Shown piece by piece: positions 55,417 through 64,000 of a DNA stretch of 64,000 nt. A program made the translations under genes and the position numbers. The stretch's first letter is position 1, and every line of letters begins with the position of its first letter. The notes under the pieces were generated by a model. That model was not told the DNA's origin, did no database searches, and was given only the letters and a program-made list of their open reading frames with translations. This stretch comes from Roseibium salinum (lineage in GTDB: Bacteria > Pseudomonadota > Alphaproteobacteria > Rhizobiales > Stappiaceae). Location: contig NZ_JAPEVI010000003.1 of the NCBI RefSeq assembly GCF_026240905.1, forward strand, positions 310,001 through 374,000, read 5' to 3'.

Positions 55417-56190
55417 CTAGGCTGCAATGCCTTCCGGCGGGTCCATCGCGCCCGTCATGATCGCGACCGCATCGGACATCGAGAAGTCCGAGGGCTTGAT
55501 CACACAGGCGCGCTGGCCCAGCCTGTGAATGTGGATGCGGTCGGCAACCTCGAACACATGCGGCATGTTGTGGCTGATCAGGACGATCGGCATGCCGCGG
55601 GACCTGACTTCCTTGATCAGCTCCAGCACCCGCCGGCTTTCCTTGACGCCAAGGGCCGCGGTCGGCTCGTCCATGATCACCACCTTGGAGCCGAATGCGG
55701 CCGCCCTGGCAACGGCAACCCCCTGGCGCTGGCCGCCTGACAGGGTCTCCACCGCCTGGTTGATGTTCTGGATGGTAAGAAGCCCGAGCTCGTTGAGCTT
55801 GTCGCGGGCGACTTCCTCCATCTTCTTGCGGTCGAGCTGCCGCAGCCACTTGCCGCGGAAGCCGGGTTTGCGCAACTCGCGGCCCATGAACATGTTGTCC
55901 GTGATCGACAGGGCCGGGGACATGGCGAGGGTCTGGTACACCGTCTCGATCCCCGCCCCACGGGCATCGATCGGTGAGGTGAACTGCACCGGTTTTCCGT
56001 CCAGCAGGATCTCCCCCTCATCGGGAATAACCGCTCCGCTGAGGGCCTTGATGAGGGTGGATTTGCCCGCCCCGTTGTCGCCGATCACCGCCAGGATTTC
56101 ACCCGGAAACAGCTCGAGATCGGCACGGTCCATGGCCACGACGCGGCCGTAGCGCTTGACCAGTTTGCGCGCGCGCAGAACAGGTTCCAT
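55417..56190 (-). CDS. frcA: fructose-type sugar ABC transporter ATP-binding protein
   Basis: 257 aa, a single ABC domain: Walker A GDNGAGKSTLIKALSG, signature LSGGQRQGVAVARA, Walker B VVIMDEPTAALG. Unlike RbsA/XylG it has one ABC domain, as in FrcA of rhizobia. Its ATG overlaps the permease stop (TGATG). Confidence 0.93.
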   Translation of the reverse strand: MEPVLRARKLVKRYGRVVAMDRADLELFPGEILAVIGDNGAGKSTLIKALSGAVIPDEGEILLDGKPVQFTSPIDARGAGIETVYQTLAMSPALSITDNMFMGRELRKPGFRGKWLRQLDRKKMEEVARDKLNELGLLTIQNINQAVETLSGGQRQGVAVARAAAFGSKVVIMDEPTAALGVKESRRVLELIKEVRSRGMPIVLISHNMPHVFEVADRIHIHRLGQRACVIKPSDFSMSDAVAIMTGAMDPPEGIAA

Positions 56191-57272
56191 CAGACTGACA
56201 CCTTTCTGATCCATTGATCGACTGCGACTGCTGCGATGATCAGCAATCCGATGAGCAGGTAGGTCCACTGGGCGTCGGCCCCCAGAAGGCGCAGGCCGAG
56301 CGTGAATACACCGACGATCAGCGCTCCGAACAAGGTTCCCAGCACGGAGCCCCGGCCGCCGAAGAGCGAGATGCCGCCGATCACCACGGCGGTGATGGAT
56401 TCGATGTTGGCGAGCTGGCCTGTCGTCGGCGATACGGAGCCGATGCGGCCGATCATTGCCCAGCCGGCAAAGGCGCAGATGAGGCCGGACAGCATGTAGA
56501 CGGAGATCAGCACCTTCTTGACCTGCACGCCGGAGAGTTTCGCGGCTTCCGGATCGTCGCCCACGGCATAGACATGACGTCCCCAGGCGGTCTGGCGCAG
56601 GGCGTAGGCAAGGACCAGCACCAGGACCACCATGAAGATGACGCCATAGGTGAAGATCGCACCGCCGACGTTTACCTTGCTGCCGAAGAACTGCAGCAGG
56701 GGCGCGTGTTCGGCGATGTCCTGCGAGCGGATGGTCTCGTTGGCCGAGTAGAGGAAGTTGGTCGCCAGCACGATCTGCCACATGCCGAGCGTGACGATGA
56801 AGGGCGGGAGCTTCACGAAAGCGACCAGGAAGCCATTGAGATAGCCGCACAGCGTACCGCAGATAAGGCCGGCGCCGATGGCAAGCTCGGCAGGCAATCC
56901 GTAGCGGAACGTGAACTGGCCCATGACGACCGAGGACAGCACCATGATGGCGCCGACCGACAGGTCGATGCCGGCGGTCAGAATGACGACGCTCTGGGCG
57001 GCGGCGACGATGCCGACGATCTGCACCTGTTGAAGAATGAGCGTCAGTGCGAAGGGCGAGAAGAATTTCGTCCCGAGCAGCAAGCCGAATACAATGACGG
57101 ATAGAACCAGAACAATCAGCGGTACCAGGGATGGCGTCTGGTGCAGCGTGTGCTGGATTTTTTGGCCCCATCCGTGACGGTGGTCATCGAATGCGGCGAC
57201 GGCCTGTGGCCCGGACGTTAATGCGGATTCGTAGTCCGCCGGTCCATTTGCCGTTTTCGTATCTGAGGTCAT
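56190..57272 (-). CDS. frcC: fructose-type sugar ABC transporter permease
   Basis: 360 aa, eight or more membrane helices of the RbsC/BPD_transp_2 family: IVGIVAAAQSVVILTAGIDL then SVGAIMVLSSVVM, and GRGSVLGTLFGALIVGVFTL. A 60-residue cytoplasmic N-terminal extension is present, as in FrcC. It is coupled to frcA and separated from frcB by a terminator-like hairpin. Confidence 0.93.
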   Translation of the reverse strand: MTSDTKTANGPADYESALTSGPQAVAAFDDHRHGWGQKIQHTLHQTPSLVPLIVLVLSVIVFGLLLGTKFFSPFALTLILQQVQIVGIVAAAQSVVILTAGIDLSVGAIMVLSSVVMGQFTFRYGLPAELAIGAGLICGTLCGYLNGFLVAFVKLPPFIVTLGMWQIVLATNFLYSANETIRSQDIAEHAPLLQFFGSKVNVGGAIFTYGVIFMVVLVLVLAYALRQTAWGRHVYAVGDDPEAAKLSGVQVKKVLISVYMLSGLICAFAGWAMIGRIGSVSPTTGQLANIESITAVVIGGISLFGGRGSVLGTLFGALIVGVFTLGLRLLGADAQWTYLLIGLLIIAAVAVDQWIRKVSV

Positions 57273-57301
57273 GCCCGAAACCCTCTGAATGATTGTTCAA
57301 A

Positions 57302-57332
57302 AAAAGGGGCAAGGTCCGCCCATGCCCCTTTT
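57302..57332 (-). terminator. intercistronic hairpin between frcB and frcC
   Basis: On the minus strand AAAAGGGGCA and TGCCCCTTTT are exact complements around 11 bp, ending in a T-run. It should partly terminate or stabilise the transcript so that more binding protein than permease is made. Confidence 0.7.
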
Positions 57333-57346
57333 GTTGTTCGTGCCGC

Positions 57347-58363
57347 TTAGCCCCAGCAGAGGTCCGTGCCTTCTGCGGTGTCGATGGACTCCACGCCGTC
57401 GACCGGCTTGTCGGTGACGAGCGCTACGCCGGTGTCGAAGAAGTCCTTGCCCGGGGTCGGTTCAGGCTTTTCGCCGGTGTCGGCCCAGGCCTTGATGGCT
57501 TCGATGCCCTTGGAGGCCATCAGCAGCGGATACTGCTGGGAGGTTGCGCCGATAACGCCGTCCTTGACATTCTGCACGCCCGGGCAGCCGCCGTCGACGG
57601 AAACGATCAGCACGTCATTCTCACGGCCGATGCCCTTCAGCGCCTCATAGGCACCAGCGGCTGCCGGCTCGTTGATGGTGTAGACGACGTTGATCATCGG
57701 GTCCTGGGCCAGAAGGTTTTCCATGGCACGGCGGCCACCTTCCTCATTGCCCTGGGTCACGTCGTGACCGACGACGCGCGGATCGGTTTCGTCACCCCAC
57801 TTGTTCGGATCGCCGAGTTCGATGCCGAAGCCCTGCAGGAAGCCCTGGTCGCGCAGCACGCCGACGGTCGGCTGGCTGATGGCAAGGTCGAGCATGGCGA
57901 TCTTGGCGTCGGCAGCCTGGTCGCCAAGGGTGGCGGCCGCCCACTGGCCGATCAACTCACCGGCCTTGAAGTTGTCGGTGGCGAAGGTGGCGTCGGCAGC
58001 GTCTACCGGGCTCAGCGGAGTGTCGAGCGCGATCACCAGAATCCCCTTGTCACGGGCCTGCTTGACGGCCGGGACGATCGAAGACGTGTCGGAGGCGGTG
58101 AGAAGGATGCCCTTTGCGCCATCGGCGATGCAGGTTTCGATAGCGGCAACCTGGGTTTCATGGTCACCGTCGACCTTGCCCGCGAAGGACTTCAGTTCGA
58201 TGCCCAGCTCTTCAGCCTTGGCAGTCGCACCTTCCTTCATCTTCACGAAGAACGGGTTGGTGTCCGTTTTGGTGATAAGGCATGCGGACATGTCTGCCGC
58301 AACTGCGGGGGTGGCCGCCATTGCTGCAAGTACGGAACCGGTGGCAAGTAGTTTGCGGATCAT
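57347..58363 (-). CDS. frcB: fructose-type sugar ABC transporter substrate-binding protein
   Basis: 338 aa with a Sec signal peptide ([18 protein letters not shown], cut before ADMSACL). It is a periplasmic-binding-protein type 1 fold of the RbsB family: [37 protein letters not shown] and [26 protein letters not shown] eight bases upstream fixes ATG 58363. It is first in frcBCA, just downstream of the ROK regulator gene. Confidence 0.93.
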   Translation of the reverse strand: MIRKLLATGSVLAAMAATPAVAADMSACLITKTDTNPFFVKMKEGATAKAEELGIELKSFAGKVDGDHETQVAAIETCIADGAKGILLTASDTSSIVPAVKQARDKGILVIALDTPLSPVDAADATFATDNFKAGELIGQWAAATLGDQAADAKIAMLDLAISQPTVGVLRDQGFLQGFGIELGDPNKWGDETDPRVVGHDVTQGNEEGGRRAMENLLAQDPMINVVYTINEPAAAGAYEALKGIGRENDVLIVSVDGGCPGVQNVKDGVIGATSQQYPLLMASKGIEAIKAWADTGEKPEPTPGKDFFDTGVALVTDKPVDGVESIDTAEGTDLCWG

Positions 58364-58386
58364 TTGCGTTTTCCTCCCTGGCCTGG

Positions 58387-59709
58387 TCAATCGGTACGGC
58401 TGGGTTCGGCCAGATGTGACCCCAACCGTGCTGCCCGTGCTGGAAAGCTGCGACGGTCTTCCGTGCGGCCGGCTCCAGCAGGTCCGGTGTCTTTCCCGCC
58501 GGTCAGGATCGCTGCCCGCGGCGAGAAATTGAAAAATTGCGGCAGGCTGGCCGCGCCGATCGCACCGGCGTCGTGGCCAAAGCTGCCAAGTTCGATTTCC
58601 GGCGAGAGCCGTTTTTCCGGAGCGGCTTCATCGACGATAGTCTTCAGCACTTTCCGGAATCTGTCGCCGAAGCGGCGGCCCAGATCGCCGTCGATCACGA
58701 CCAGCGGCATGTCGAGCAGCGCATAGGCGGAGCGCAGGGCGAGGCCGACAGCGGCCGCGCAGTCTTCCATCCATTCGAGGAAACGGGCGTCGTCGCGCTC
58801 AAGAGCGTCCTGCAGATCCTTGCGATGCAGACTTGCAAAGTCGTCCGGGGCCATGTGGCGGGCAAGGGAAACGAGGGAGGCGCGGGTGAGCAGGAGATCC
58901 CAGGCGTGCCGTGCAGGCGGCGCGGTCGACAGGCTGCTCGGCGGCACCGGTATCATGGCAACGTCGCCCGCATTGCCCGATACGCCCCGTACCACGTCAC
59001 CCTTGAGGATCAGGCCGCCACCGATTGCCGGCCCCAGGAACAGATAGAGGAAATTGTCGTTCTGCCGGCCAAGGCCGTAGAAAAGCTCCGCGACGGCTGC
59101 AGCCGTGCCGTCGTTCTCGCTGAAGACGGGCAGTCCCGTCGCCTCTTCAAGCGCCCGGGCAAGGTCGTAATCTTCCCATTTCCCGAAGTCGGCTTCCGGC
59201 AGGCCAAGTTCGTGCAGCCAGGCGCCGAGGTTGAAGGGCTGGGCAAGGCCGATGCCGGTGATGCGGGCCTGTTCCTTCTGGCTGAGCTGTCCGCGCAGGT
59301 GCGCCACGTCTTGCAGCAGGATTTCAAGCGCCCTGGCGGGTGCCGGCAGGATCATGTCGTGGAGGCACCGGTCGATGATGTGGCCGGAAAAGTCCATCAG
59401 GACCGTTTCCAGGTTCGTCCGGTCCAGCCGGACACCGAAAGAATAGGCGCCGCCTGGCGCAAGCCGCAGGATCGTGGCCGGCTGGCCCCTGCTGCCGTCA
59501 TGGCGCTTGCCGGCCGCAACGATCAGGCCTTCTTCGATGAGGTTCTGGATGATGGCGCCGATTGCCGCGTTGGTCAGCTGCACCGCACGGGCGAGCTCGG
59601 CTTTGGAGGCTTCCCCGGCGCGCCGCAGGATCTGCAGCACGATGCGTTCGTTATAACGCCGCAGCTGCGCGGAATTCGAACCGCGGCCGTTTTTGCGGGG
59701 TTCCTCCAC
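58387..59709 (-). CDS. ROK family transcriptional regulator of the fructose operon
   Basis: 440 aa. An N-terminal winged HTH ([20 protein letters not shown]) is followed by a ROK sugar-kinase-like domain with [20 protein letters not shown]. The usual zinc motif CxCGxxGC is absent and replaced by [13 protein letters not shown], so it is probably a regulator rather than a kinase. It is 23 bp upstream of frcB. An inverted repeat at 59754-59780, before its start, is the likely operator. Confidence 0.88.
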   Translation of the reverse strand: MEEPRKNGRGSNSAQLRRYNERIVLQILRRAGEASKAELARAVQLTNAAIGAIIQNLIEEGLIVAAGKRHDGSRGQPATILRLAPGGAYSFGVRLDRTNLETVLMDFSGHIIDRCLHDMILPAPARALEILLQDVAHLRGQLSQKEQARITGIGLAQPFNLGAWLHELGLPEADFGKWEDYDLARALEEATGLPVFSENDGTAAAVAELFYGLGRQNDNFLYLFLGPAIGGGLILKGDVVRGVSGNAGDVAMIPVPPSSLSTAPPARHAWDLLLTRASLVSLARHMAPDDFASLHRKDLQDALERDDARFLEWMEDCAAAVGLALRSAYALLDMPLVVIDGDLGRRFGDRFRKVLKTIVDEAAPEKRLSPEIELGSFGHDAGAIGAASLPQFFNFSPRAAILTGGKDTGPAGAGRTEDRRSFPARAARLGSHLAEPSRTD

Positions 59710-59753
59710 CTTCCTCGTTCCTCCCTGGTCTGCCCGCTCTGGCGGCGGTTACA

Positions 59754-59780
59754 GAATAATTTATCTTGATGAAATTATTC
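59754..59780. promoter_or_regulatory. ROK-type operator upstream of the regulator/frcBCA operon
   Basis: GAATAATTT-N9-AAATTATTC, perfect 9-bp arms, 45 bp before the ROK gene start. AT-rich symmetric arms separated by 9 bp resemble NagC/Mlc-type sites, supporting autoregulation. The remainder of the gap to ade (59781-60022) shows nothing else. Confidence 0.6.
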
Positions 59781-60022
59781 GCTCGTGGAGCGCATATGTC
59801 AATTCGAATCTGATCCTGCGCCGCAGTGATTCATTGCTGCGCTGCGGTAAGGCGCTGTAAGTTATCTGCTATTGATTTGAGCTTTTGCGCCGGCCGAGGT
59901 TCCGTAAAGGCAGGTGCTCCCGGTATTCCGGCGGTTTGAAGAGCTCGTGTGGGATGCAGGCCGTTGATGGATGCGGCAAGTTCCGTATTGTCGGAGACAG
60001 AACCAGAATCGGAGGAAGGCCA

Positions 60023-61744
60023 ATGCCGGTCAAACATGATGAAACGTTCCTTGCCAGGGCGATCGCCGCCGGTTCAGGAGAAATTCCTGCCGACCTGGTG
60101 GTCGAGAACGTGCGGCTTTTCAGCGTCATGGACGGTAGCATGGTCGAAACGGACATTGCTGTCGTGGGCGACCGGATCGTCGGAACTCACGGGCAGTATT
60201 CCGGGGAAGTGACCATCGACGGCAAGGGCCTGACGGCGGTTCCGGGGTTCATCGACACCCACCTTCATGTTGAATCCTCGCTCGTCACGCCTTTCGAATT
60301 CGACCGCTGCGTGCTGCCCCACGGCGTGACCACCGCCATCTGCGACCCGCACGAGATTGCCAATGTGCTCGGTGCGGAAGGGATCCGCTATTTCCTCGAC
60401 AGCTCGCTTGAAACGGTCATGGACCTCAGGGTGAACCTGTCCTCCTGCGTTCCGGCGACTGCCTTTGAAACGGCCGGGGCGTGCCTTGAGATCGAGGATC
60501 TCCTGCCGTTCCGGGACCATCCCCAGGTGATCGGCCTGGCGGAATTCATGAATTTCCCCGGTGTGCTGGCGCGCGATCCCAAGGTGCTTGCCAAGCTCGC
60601 CGCGTTTCAGGACGGCCACATCGACGGTCACGCCCCCCTGCTGCTGGGCGAGAAGCTCAACGGTTATCTTGCCGCCGGCATCCGGACCGATCATGAGGCC
60701 ACCTCGGCGGAGGAGGCTCTGGAGAAGCTCGCCAAGGGTATGACGATCCTCATTCGCGAGGGGTCGGTCTCCAAGGATCTCGATGCGCTGGCGCCGATCC
60801 TGAAGCCGGACGTGTCGGCCTTCGTGGCGCTGTGCACCGACGACCGCAACCCGCTGGACATTGCCGAGGAAGGCCATCTCGACAGCATGATCCGCCGGCT
60901 GATCGAAAAAGGCATACGGCCGCTCGACGCCTACCGGGCGGCCAGCTGGTCGGCGGCAAATGCCTTCGGGCTGAAGGATCGCGGCACGCTCGCGCCCGGC
61001 AAGCGGGCCGACATCGTTCTGTTGAGCGATTTCGAGGACTGCCGGGTCGCGCAGGTGATCAGCGGCGGTGTCCGGGTTGGCGACGATGTGTTTTCAAAAC
61101 GCCGGATCGTTGCGCCCGTCGGACTGGACAGCGTCAGGGTTTCGCCGGTTTCGGCCGCCCATTTCGACATTCCGGCGCGCAACAGCGAGGCCGACGTGAT
61201 CGGGGTGGTTCCGGGACGGATCATCACCGAGCACTTGAAAAAGACCCTGCCGGTCGCCAGCGGCAAGACCTTGATCGATCCGGCCCAGGACGTTCTGAAG
61301 GTGGCGGTCGTCGAGCGGCACAAGGGAACCGGCAATATCGGCCTCGGCTTCGTCAACGGCTTCGGCATGAAGCACGGTGCGATCGCGTCCTCCGTCGGTC
61401 ACGACAGCCACAATATCTGCGTCGTCGGGGCGGATGAGGACGCCATGGCGCATGCGGTCAACCGGGTGATCGCCATGAAGGGCGGATTTGCGGTGGCCGA
61501 CAGCGCCGGCGTCAAGGCCGAGCTTGCCCTGCCGCTTGCCGGCCTGATGAGCCTGGAGACGTTCGAGACGGTAAAGACCTCGCTGGAGGACCTGCGCGCG
61601 GCCGCCAAAGCCCTCGGCTGCACCCTGGCCGAGCCGTTCCTGCAGGTCGCGTTCCTGCCGCTTCCCGTCATTCCGCATCTGAAGATCACCGATTTCGGTG
61701 TCTTTGACGTGGACAGGTTCGAGCTGGTGGATCAGGGGAGTTAG
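60023..61744 (+). CDS. ade: adenine deaminase
   Basis: 573 aa, amidohydrolase converting adenine to hypoxanthine. The metal motif [35 protein letters not shown], the mid-domain GHIDGHAP and the C-terminal HRN-type segment [20 protein letters not shown] follow the AdeC/YicP pattern. GGAGGAAGG at 60011-60019 sets ATG 60023; the frame is open further upstream. Confidence 0.95.
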   Translation: MPVKHDETFLARAIAAGSGEIPADLVVENVRLFSVMDGSMVETDIAVVGDRIVGTHGQYSGEVTIDGKGLTAVPGFIDTHLHVESSLVTPFEFDRCVLPHGVTTAICDPHEIANVLGAEGIRYFLDSSLETVMDLRVNLSSCVPATAFETAGACLEIEDLLPFRDHPQVIGLAEFMNFPGVLARDPKVLAKLAAFQDGHIDGHAPLLLGEKLNGYLAAGIRTDHEATSAEEALEKLAKGMTILIREGSVSKDLDALAPILKPDVSAFVALCTDDRNPLDIAEEGHLDSMIRRLIEKGIRPLDAYRAASWSAANAFGLKDRGTLAPGKRADIVLLSDFEDCRVAQVISGGVRVGDDVFSKRRIVAPVGLDSVRVSPVSAAHFDIPARNSEADVIGVVPGRIITEHLKKTLPVASGKTLIDPAQDVLKVAVVERHKGTGNIGLGFVNGFGMKHGAIASSVGHDSHNICVVGADEDAMAHAVNRVIAMKGGFAVADSAGVKAELALPLAGLMSLETFETVKTSLEDLRAAAKALGCTLAEPFLQVAFLPLPVIPHLKITDFGVFDVDRFELVDQGS

Positions 61745-61834
61745 TGCGGCGGAATGAAATGTAAGCTCTCAAGGTGTTGTCCAGAAACAAGTCCTCCTCG
61801 GGATGAGGTCGTGAGGAACGCGAAAGTCAGCTGA

Positions 61835-62992
61835 ATGATCCTTACCCTGGCCGTCTCCGGCTACCGTTCTCTTCGCGATATCGTCCTGCCGCTTGAGCGG
61901 ATCACGCTGGTGACCGGCGCGAACGGCAGCGGCAAGTCGAGCCTTTACCGGTCGATCCGGCTGCTTGCGGAGGTCGCGCAGGGCCAGGCCATCGCCTCGC
62001 TGGCCGCGGAAGGCGGCCTGCAGTCGACGCTCTGGGCCGGGCCGGAAACCGTCTCGCGGGCCATGAAGCGGGGGGAGGTGCCGGTTCAGGGCACGGTGCG
62101 CAAGTCCGTCGTCAGCCTCAAGCTGGGGTTCGCCGACGAGGACTATGGCTATGCCATCGATCTCGGCCTTCCGGCGGATGCGGGCCGATCGGCCTTTTCC
62201 ATGGATCCGGAGATCAAGGCGGAGGCCCTGTGGGCCGGCGAGGCGCTCTCCCGCTCGAACGAGATTGCCGGGCGCAACGGGCCCACCGTCAGGTTGCTCG
62301 ATAGCCAGGGGCAACGGATCCCGGTCGTCCAGAACCTTGCCCGCTTCGACAGCATGATGACCCATGCCGCCGACCCGAAGGATGGTCTCGAGCTTCTGGT
62401 GATGCGCGAACGCATGCGGGCCTGGCGGTTTTACGACCACCTTCGCACGGACCGGGATGCACCTGCCAGATTCCCGAAGATCGGCACGAGAACCCCGGTG
62501 CTCGGGGCCGATGGCGGTGATCTTGCCGCTGCGCTGCAGACCATTGTGGAGATCGGCGACGAACGGGCGCTGGCGGATGCGGTTGACGACGCCTTTCCGG
62601 GCGCAACCATTCAGATCGCCGTCAATGACGGCTATTTCGAACTGCTGATGCAGCAGAAGGGCCTGTTGCGGCCGTTGCGGGCCGGAGAACTGTCGGACGG
62701 GACACTGCGCTACCTTCTGCTCACGGCGGCGCTCCTGTCGCCCCGGCCCGCACCGCTGATCGTCCTCAACGAACCGGAGACGAGCCTGCACCCAGCGCTT
62801 CTGGAACCGCTCGCCCGGCTGATCGGCAAGGCGGCGGAGAAGACCCAGGTGATCGTCGTGTCTCATGCGAGTGAACTGGTGTCCGTCCTGGCGGCCGAAC
62901 ACGGCTGCGTCCGCTACGATTTGCGCAAGGAACTGGGCGAAACGGTTGTGGACGGAATCGACCCTCCACGCTGGGCCTGGCCGAAGCGGTAA
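61835..62992 (+). CDS. AAA family ATPase (RecF/SMC-like AAA_21 type)
   Basis: 385 aa. The N-terminal Walker A is LVTGANGSGKSSLYRSIRLL, right after the short ABC/RecF-type start LAVSGYRSLRDIVLPL. LSDGTLRYLLLTAALLSP is the signature helix, LIVLNEPETSLHPALLEPL the Walker B, and VIVVSHASELVSVL the H-loop. These are typical of stand-alone ATPases of unknown function, some in defence systems (OLD- or Septu-like), but no nuclease partner is next to it. It follows ade by 90 bp. Confidence 0.82.
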   Translation: MILTLAVSGYRSLRDIVLPLERITLVTGANGSGKSSLYRSIRLLAEVAQGQAIASLAAEGGLQSTLWAGPETVSRAMKRGEVPVQGTVRKSVVSLKLGFADEDYGYAIDLGLPADAGRSAFSMDPEIKAEALWAGEALSRSNEIAGRNGPTVRLLDSQGQRIPVVQNLARFDSMMTHAADPKDGLELLVMRERMRAWRFYDHLRTDRDAPARFPKIGTRTPVLGADGGDLAAALQTIVEIGDERALADAVDDAFPGATIQIAVNDGYFELLMQQKGLLRPLRAGELSDGTLRYLLLTAALLSPRPAPLIVLNEPETSLHPALLEPLARLIGKAAEKTQVIVVSHASELVSVLAAEHGCVRYDLRKELGETVVDGIDPPRWAWPKR

Positions 62993-63291
62993 AGGCCGGT
63001 GGAGCGTTTTCCGGTAATAAGATTTTGATTCACCAGCTCTATTGCCACACGGAGGCGCAGGCCTATCTGATTTCCGCACCCTGCCGTGTCCAAAAAACTG
63101 AGCAGGTGTCCTAACGTAGCGAGTTGACGTGAACGGAAGGTTGCGTCATGTCAGAAGAGGCCCTGGGAGGGGGACGCTTCGCCGGCGCCTGGCGGAATAG
63201 GGATAATCCGAAAAGGCCTGACGGCTTGAGGGATATCCGGGGTATGGTCCGTCGGTGCAGCGAAGCGGAAAACGCGCGTTTGGAGATTCTG

Positions 63292-64000
63292 ATGACGACA
63301 GCGGAGGAGTGGAACGCGGCGTTCAAGCCCCGTCCCATACACGAGTATCTTGAAGCCAGCGTCGCCGAGTTCGGATCGCGGCCGGCCGCCGATTTCATGG
63401 GCAAGGTCTGGACCTATGCGGAAATCGGCGCGCTTGTCGACGGCACGGCGGCCGGACTTCAGGCCATGGGCGTCGGGCCCGGCGTTCATGTCGGCCTCTG
63501 CCTGCCGAACACCCCTTTCTATACGATTTTCTATTTCGCCATTTTGAAGATCGGCGGCACGGTCACCAACTTCAATCCGCTCTATGTCGAGCGCGAGCTA
63601 GCCTTCCAGGCGCGCGATGCGGACGTGCGTATCATGGTGACGATGGATCTGAAGGTGATCTATGACAAGGTCGAAGAGGTCCGCAAGGACAAGATCCTCG
63701 ACAAGATCATCGTCTGCCCGATGACCTTCTGCCTGCCCACGGTCAAGAAGGTGCTGTTCAGCCTCTTCAAGCGCAAGGAAATCGCCGGTATTCCCGACGA
63801 TGACGCGCATATCCGTTTCGATGACCTGCACAAGGCGGGAGCGCATCCCAAGCCGGTGGGGATTGATCCCGACGAGGCGATCGCGGTTCTGCAATATACC
63901 GGCGGCACCACCGGCGTTCCCAAGGGGGCGATGCTGACCCATACGAACCTGTCGGCCAATCTCGAGCAGATGCGCTGCGTGTTCGAAAGGGCACGGCGGG
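63292..64000 (+). CDS. long-chain acyl-CoA ligase (5' part, runs off the window)
   Basis: The 236 visible residues are the N-terminal domain of an AMP-forming acyl-CoA synthetase: GLCLPNTPFYTIFYFAILKI and the ATP-binding motif YTGGTTGVPKGAMLTHTNLS. GGAG before ATG 63292 supports this start, although the same frame is open from ATG 63148. The gene continues past base 64000. It would activate fatty acids for beta-oxidation or lipid synthesis. The gap 62993-63291 shows no other gene. Confidence 0.9.
   Translation, partial: MTTAEEWNAAFKPRPIHEYLEASVAEFGSRPAADFMGKVWTYAEIGALVDGTAAGLQAMGVGPGVHVGLCLPNTPFYTIFYFAILKIGGTVTNFNPLYVERELAFQARDADVRIMVTMDLKVIYDKVEEVRKDKILDKIIVCPMTFCLPTVKKVLFSLFKRKEIAGIPDDDAHIRFDDLHKAGAHPKPVGIDPDEAIAVLQYTGGTTGVPKGAMLTHTNLSANLEQMRCVFERARR

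Noticed and set aside
61835..62992. AAA ATPase as part of a defence system
   Set aside because: No nuclease, toxin or other defence partner adjacent; such ATPases are also common as orphans.

Overview
The window looks like a chromosomal segment of a GC-rich alphaproteobacterium, probably of the Rhizobiales/Stappiaceae (Labrenzia/Roseibium-like) type. This is inferred from gene content: a FrcBCA-type fructose ABC system next to an Entner-Doudoroff cluster, a Tat-exported OpgG/D with a short OpgH, two-gene ilvBN, a RirA-type TGA-N9-TCA iron box, and a CCGGAC-type intergenic repeat family. No 16S gene is present, so the genus is a guess.

Layout. 1-27 kb is ordinary core chromosome: ilvC, two TetR regulators, a DJ-1 protein, an opgG-127aa-opgH periplasmic glucan operon, an L-2-hydroxyglutarate-oxidase-like enzyme, gatCA, a YHS protein, a siderophore-interacting flavoreductase, a LysE exporter, pdxJ, a saccharopine-dehydrogenase/DUF4166 fusion with a DUF393 partner, a diguanylate cyclase, serA, an ArsR/SRPBCC pair, an arylamine N-acetyltransferase, and ilvBN. 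The ilvBN operon has a readable leader peptide and attenuator.

27.06-40.10 kb is an integrated mobile element inside tRNA-Lys(CTT), bounded by exact 58-bp direct repeats. From its right end it carries a P4-type integrase, a 210-aa gene, an AlpA-like regulator, a 68-aa gene, a Toprim primase, a RepA-like helicase and a ten-unit iteron-like array. A ten-gene, tightly overlapping module of unknown proteins follows, with its own promoter-proximal boxes. At the left end are an XRE repressor divergent from a Tat-signal protein, a frameshifted gene and a nuclease-like gene. No capsid, portal, large terminase or tail gene was recognised, so the element resembles a phage satellite (PICI-like) or a reduced prophage with its own replication module. 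A degenerate third copy of the att core lies 0.86 kb further right and brackets a PPOX flavoprotein gene, suggesting tandem or successive insertion.

41-49 kb is core again: trhO, an SMP-30 lactonase, a divergent lrp/ald pair, four tandem glycine-zipper lipoproteins, pgi and a PilZ protein. 49.5-59.7 kb is one metabolic block on the minus strand: ROK regulator, frcB-frcC-frcA, fructokinase, zwf, edd, a small membrane protein and eda. With pgi this makes a route fructose uptake -> fructose-6-P -> glucose-6-P -> 6-phosphogluconate -> pyruvate + glyceraldehyde-3-P; no classical pgl gene is seen. The window closes with adenine deaminase, an AAA ATPase and the 5' part of an acyl-CoA ligase.

All functional calls come from reading the translated sequences and motifs by eye; no database search was run.
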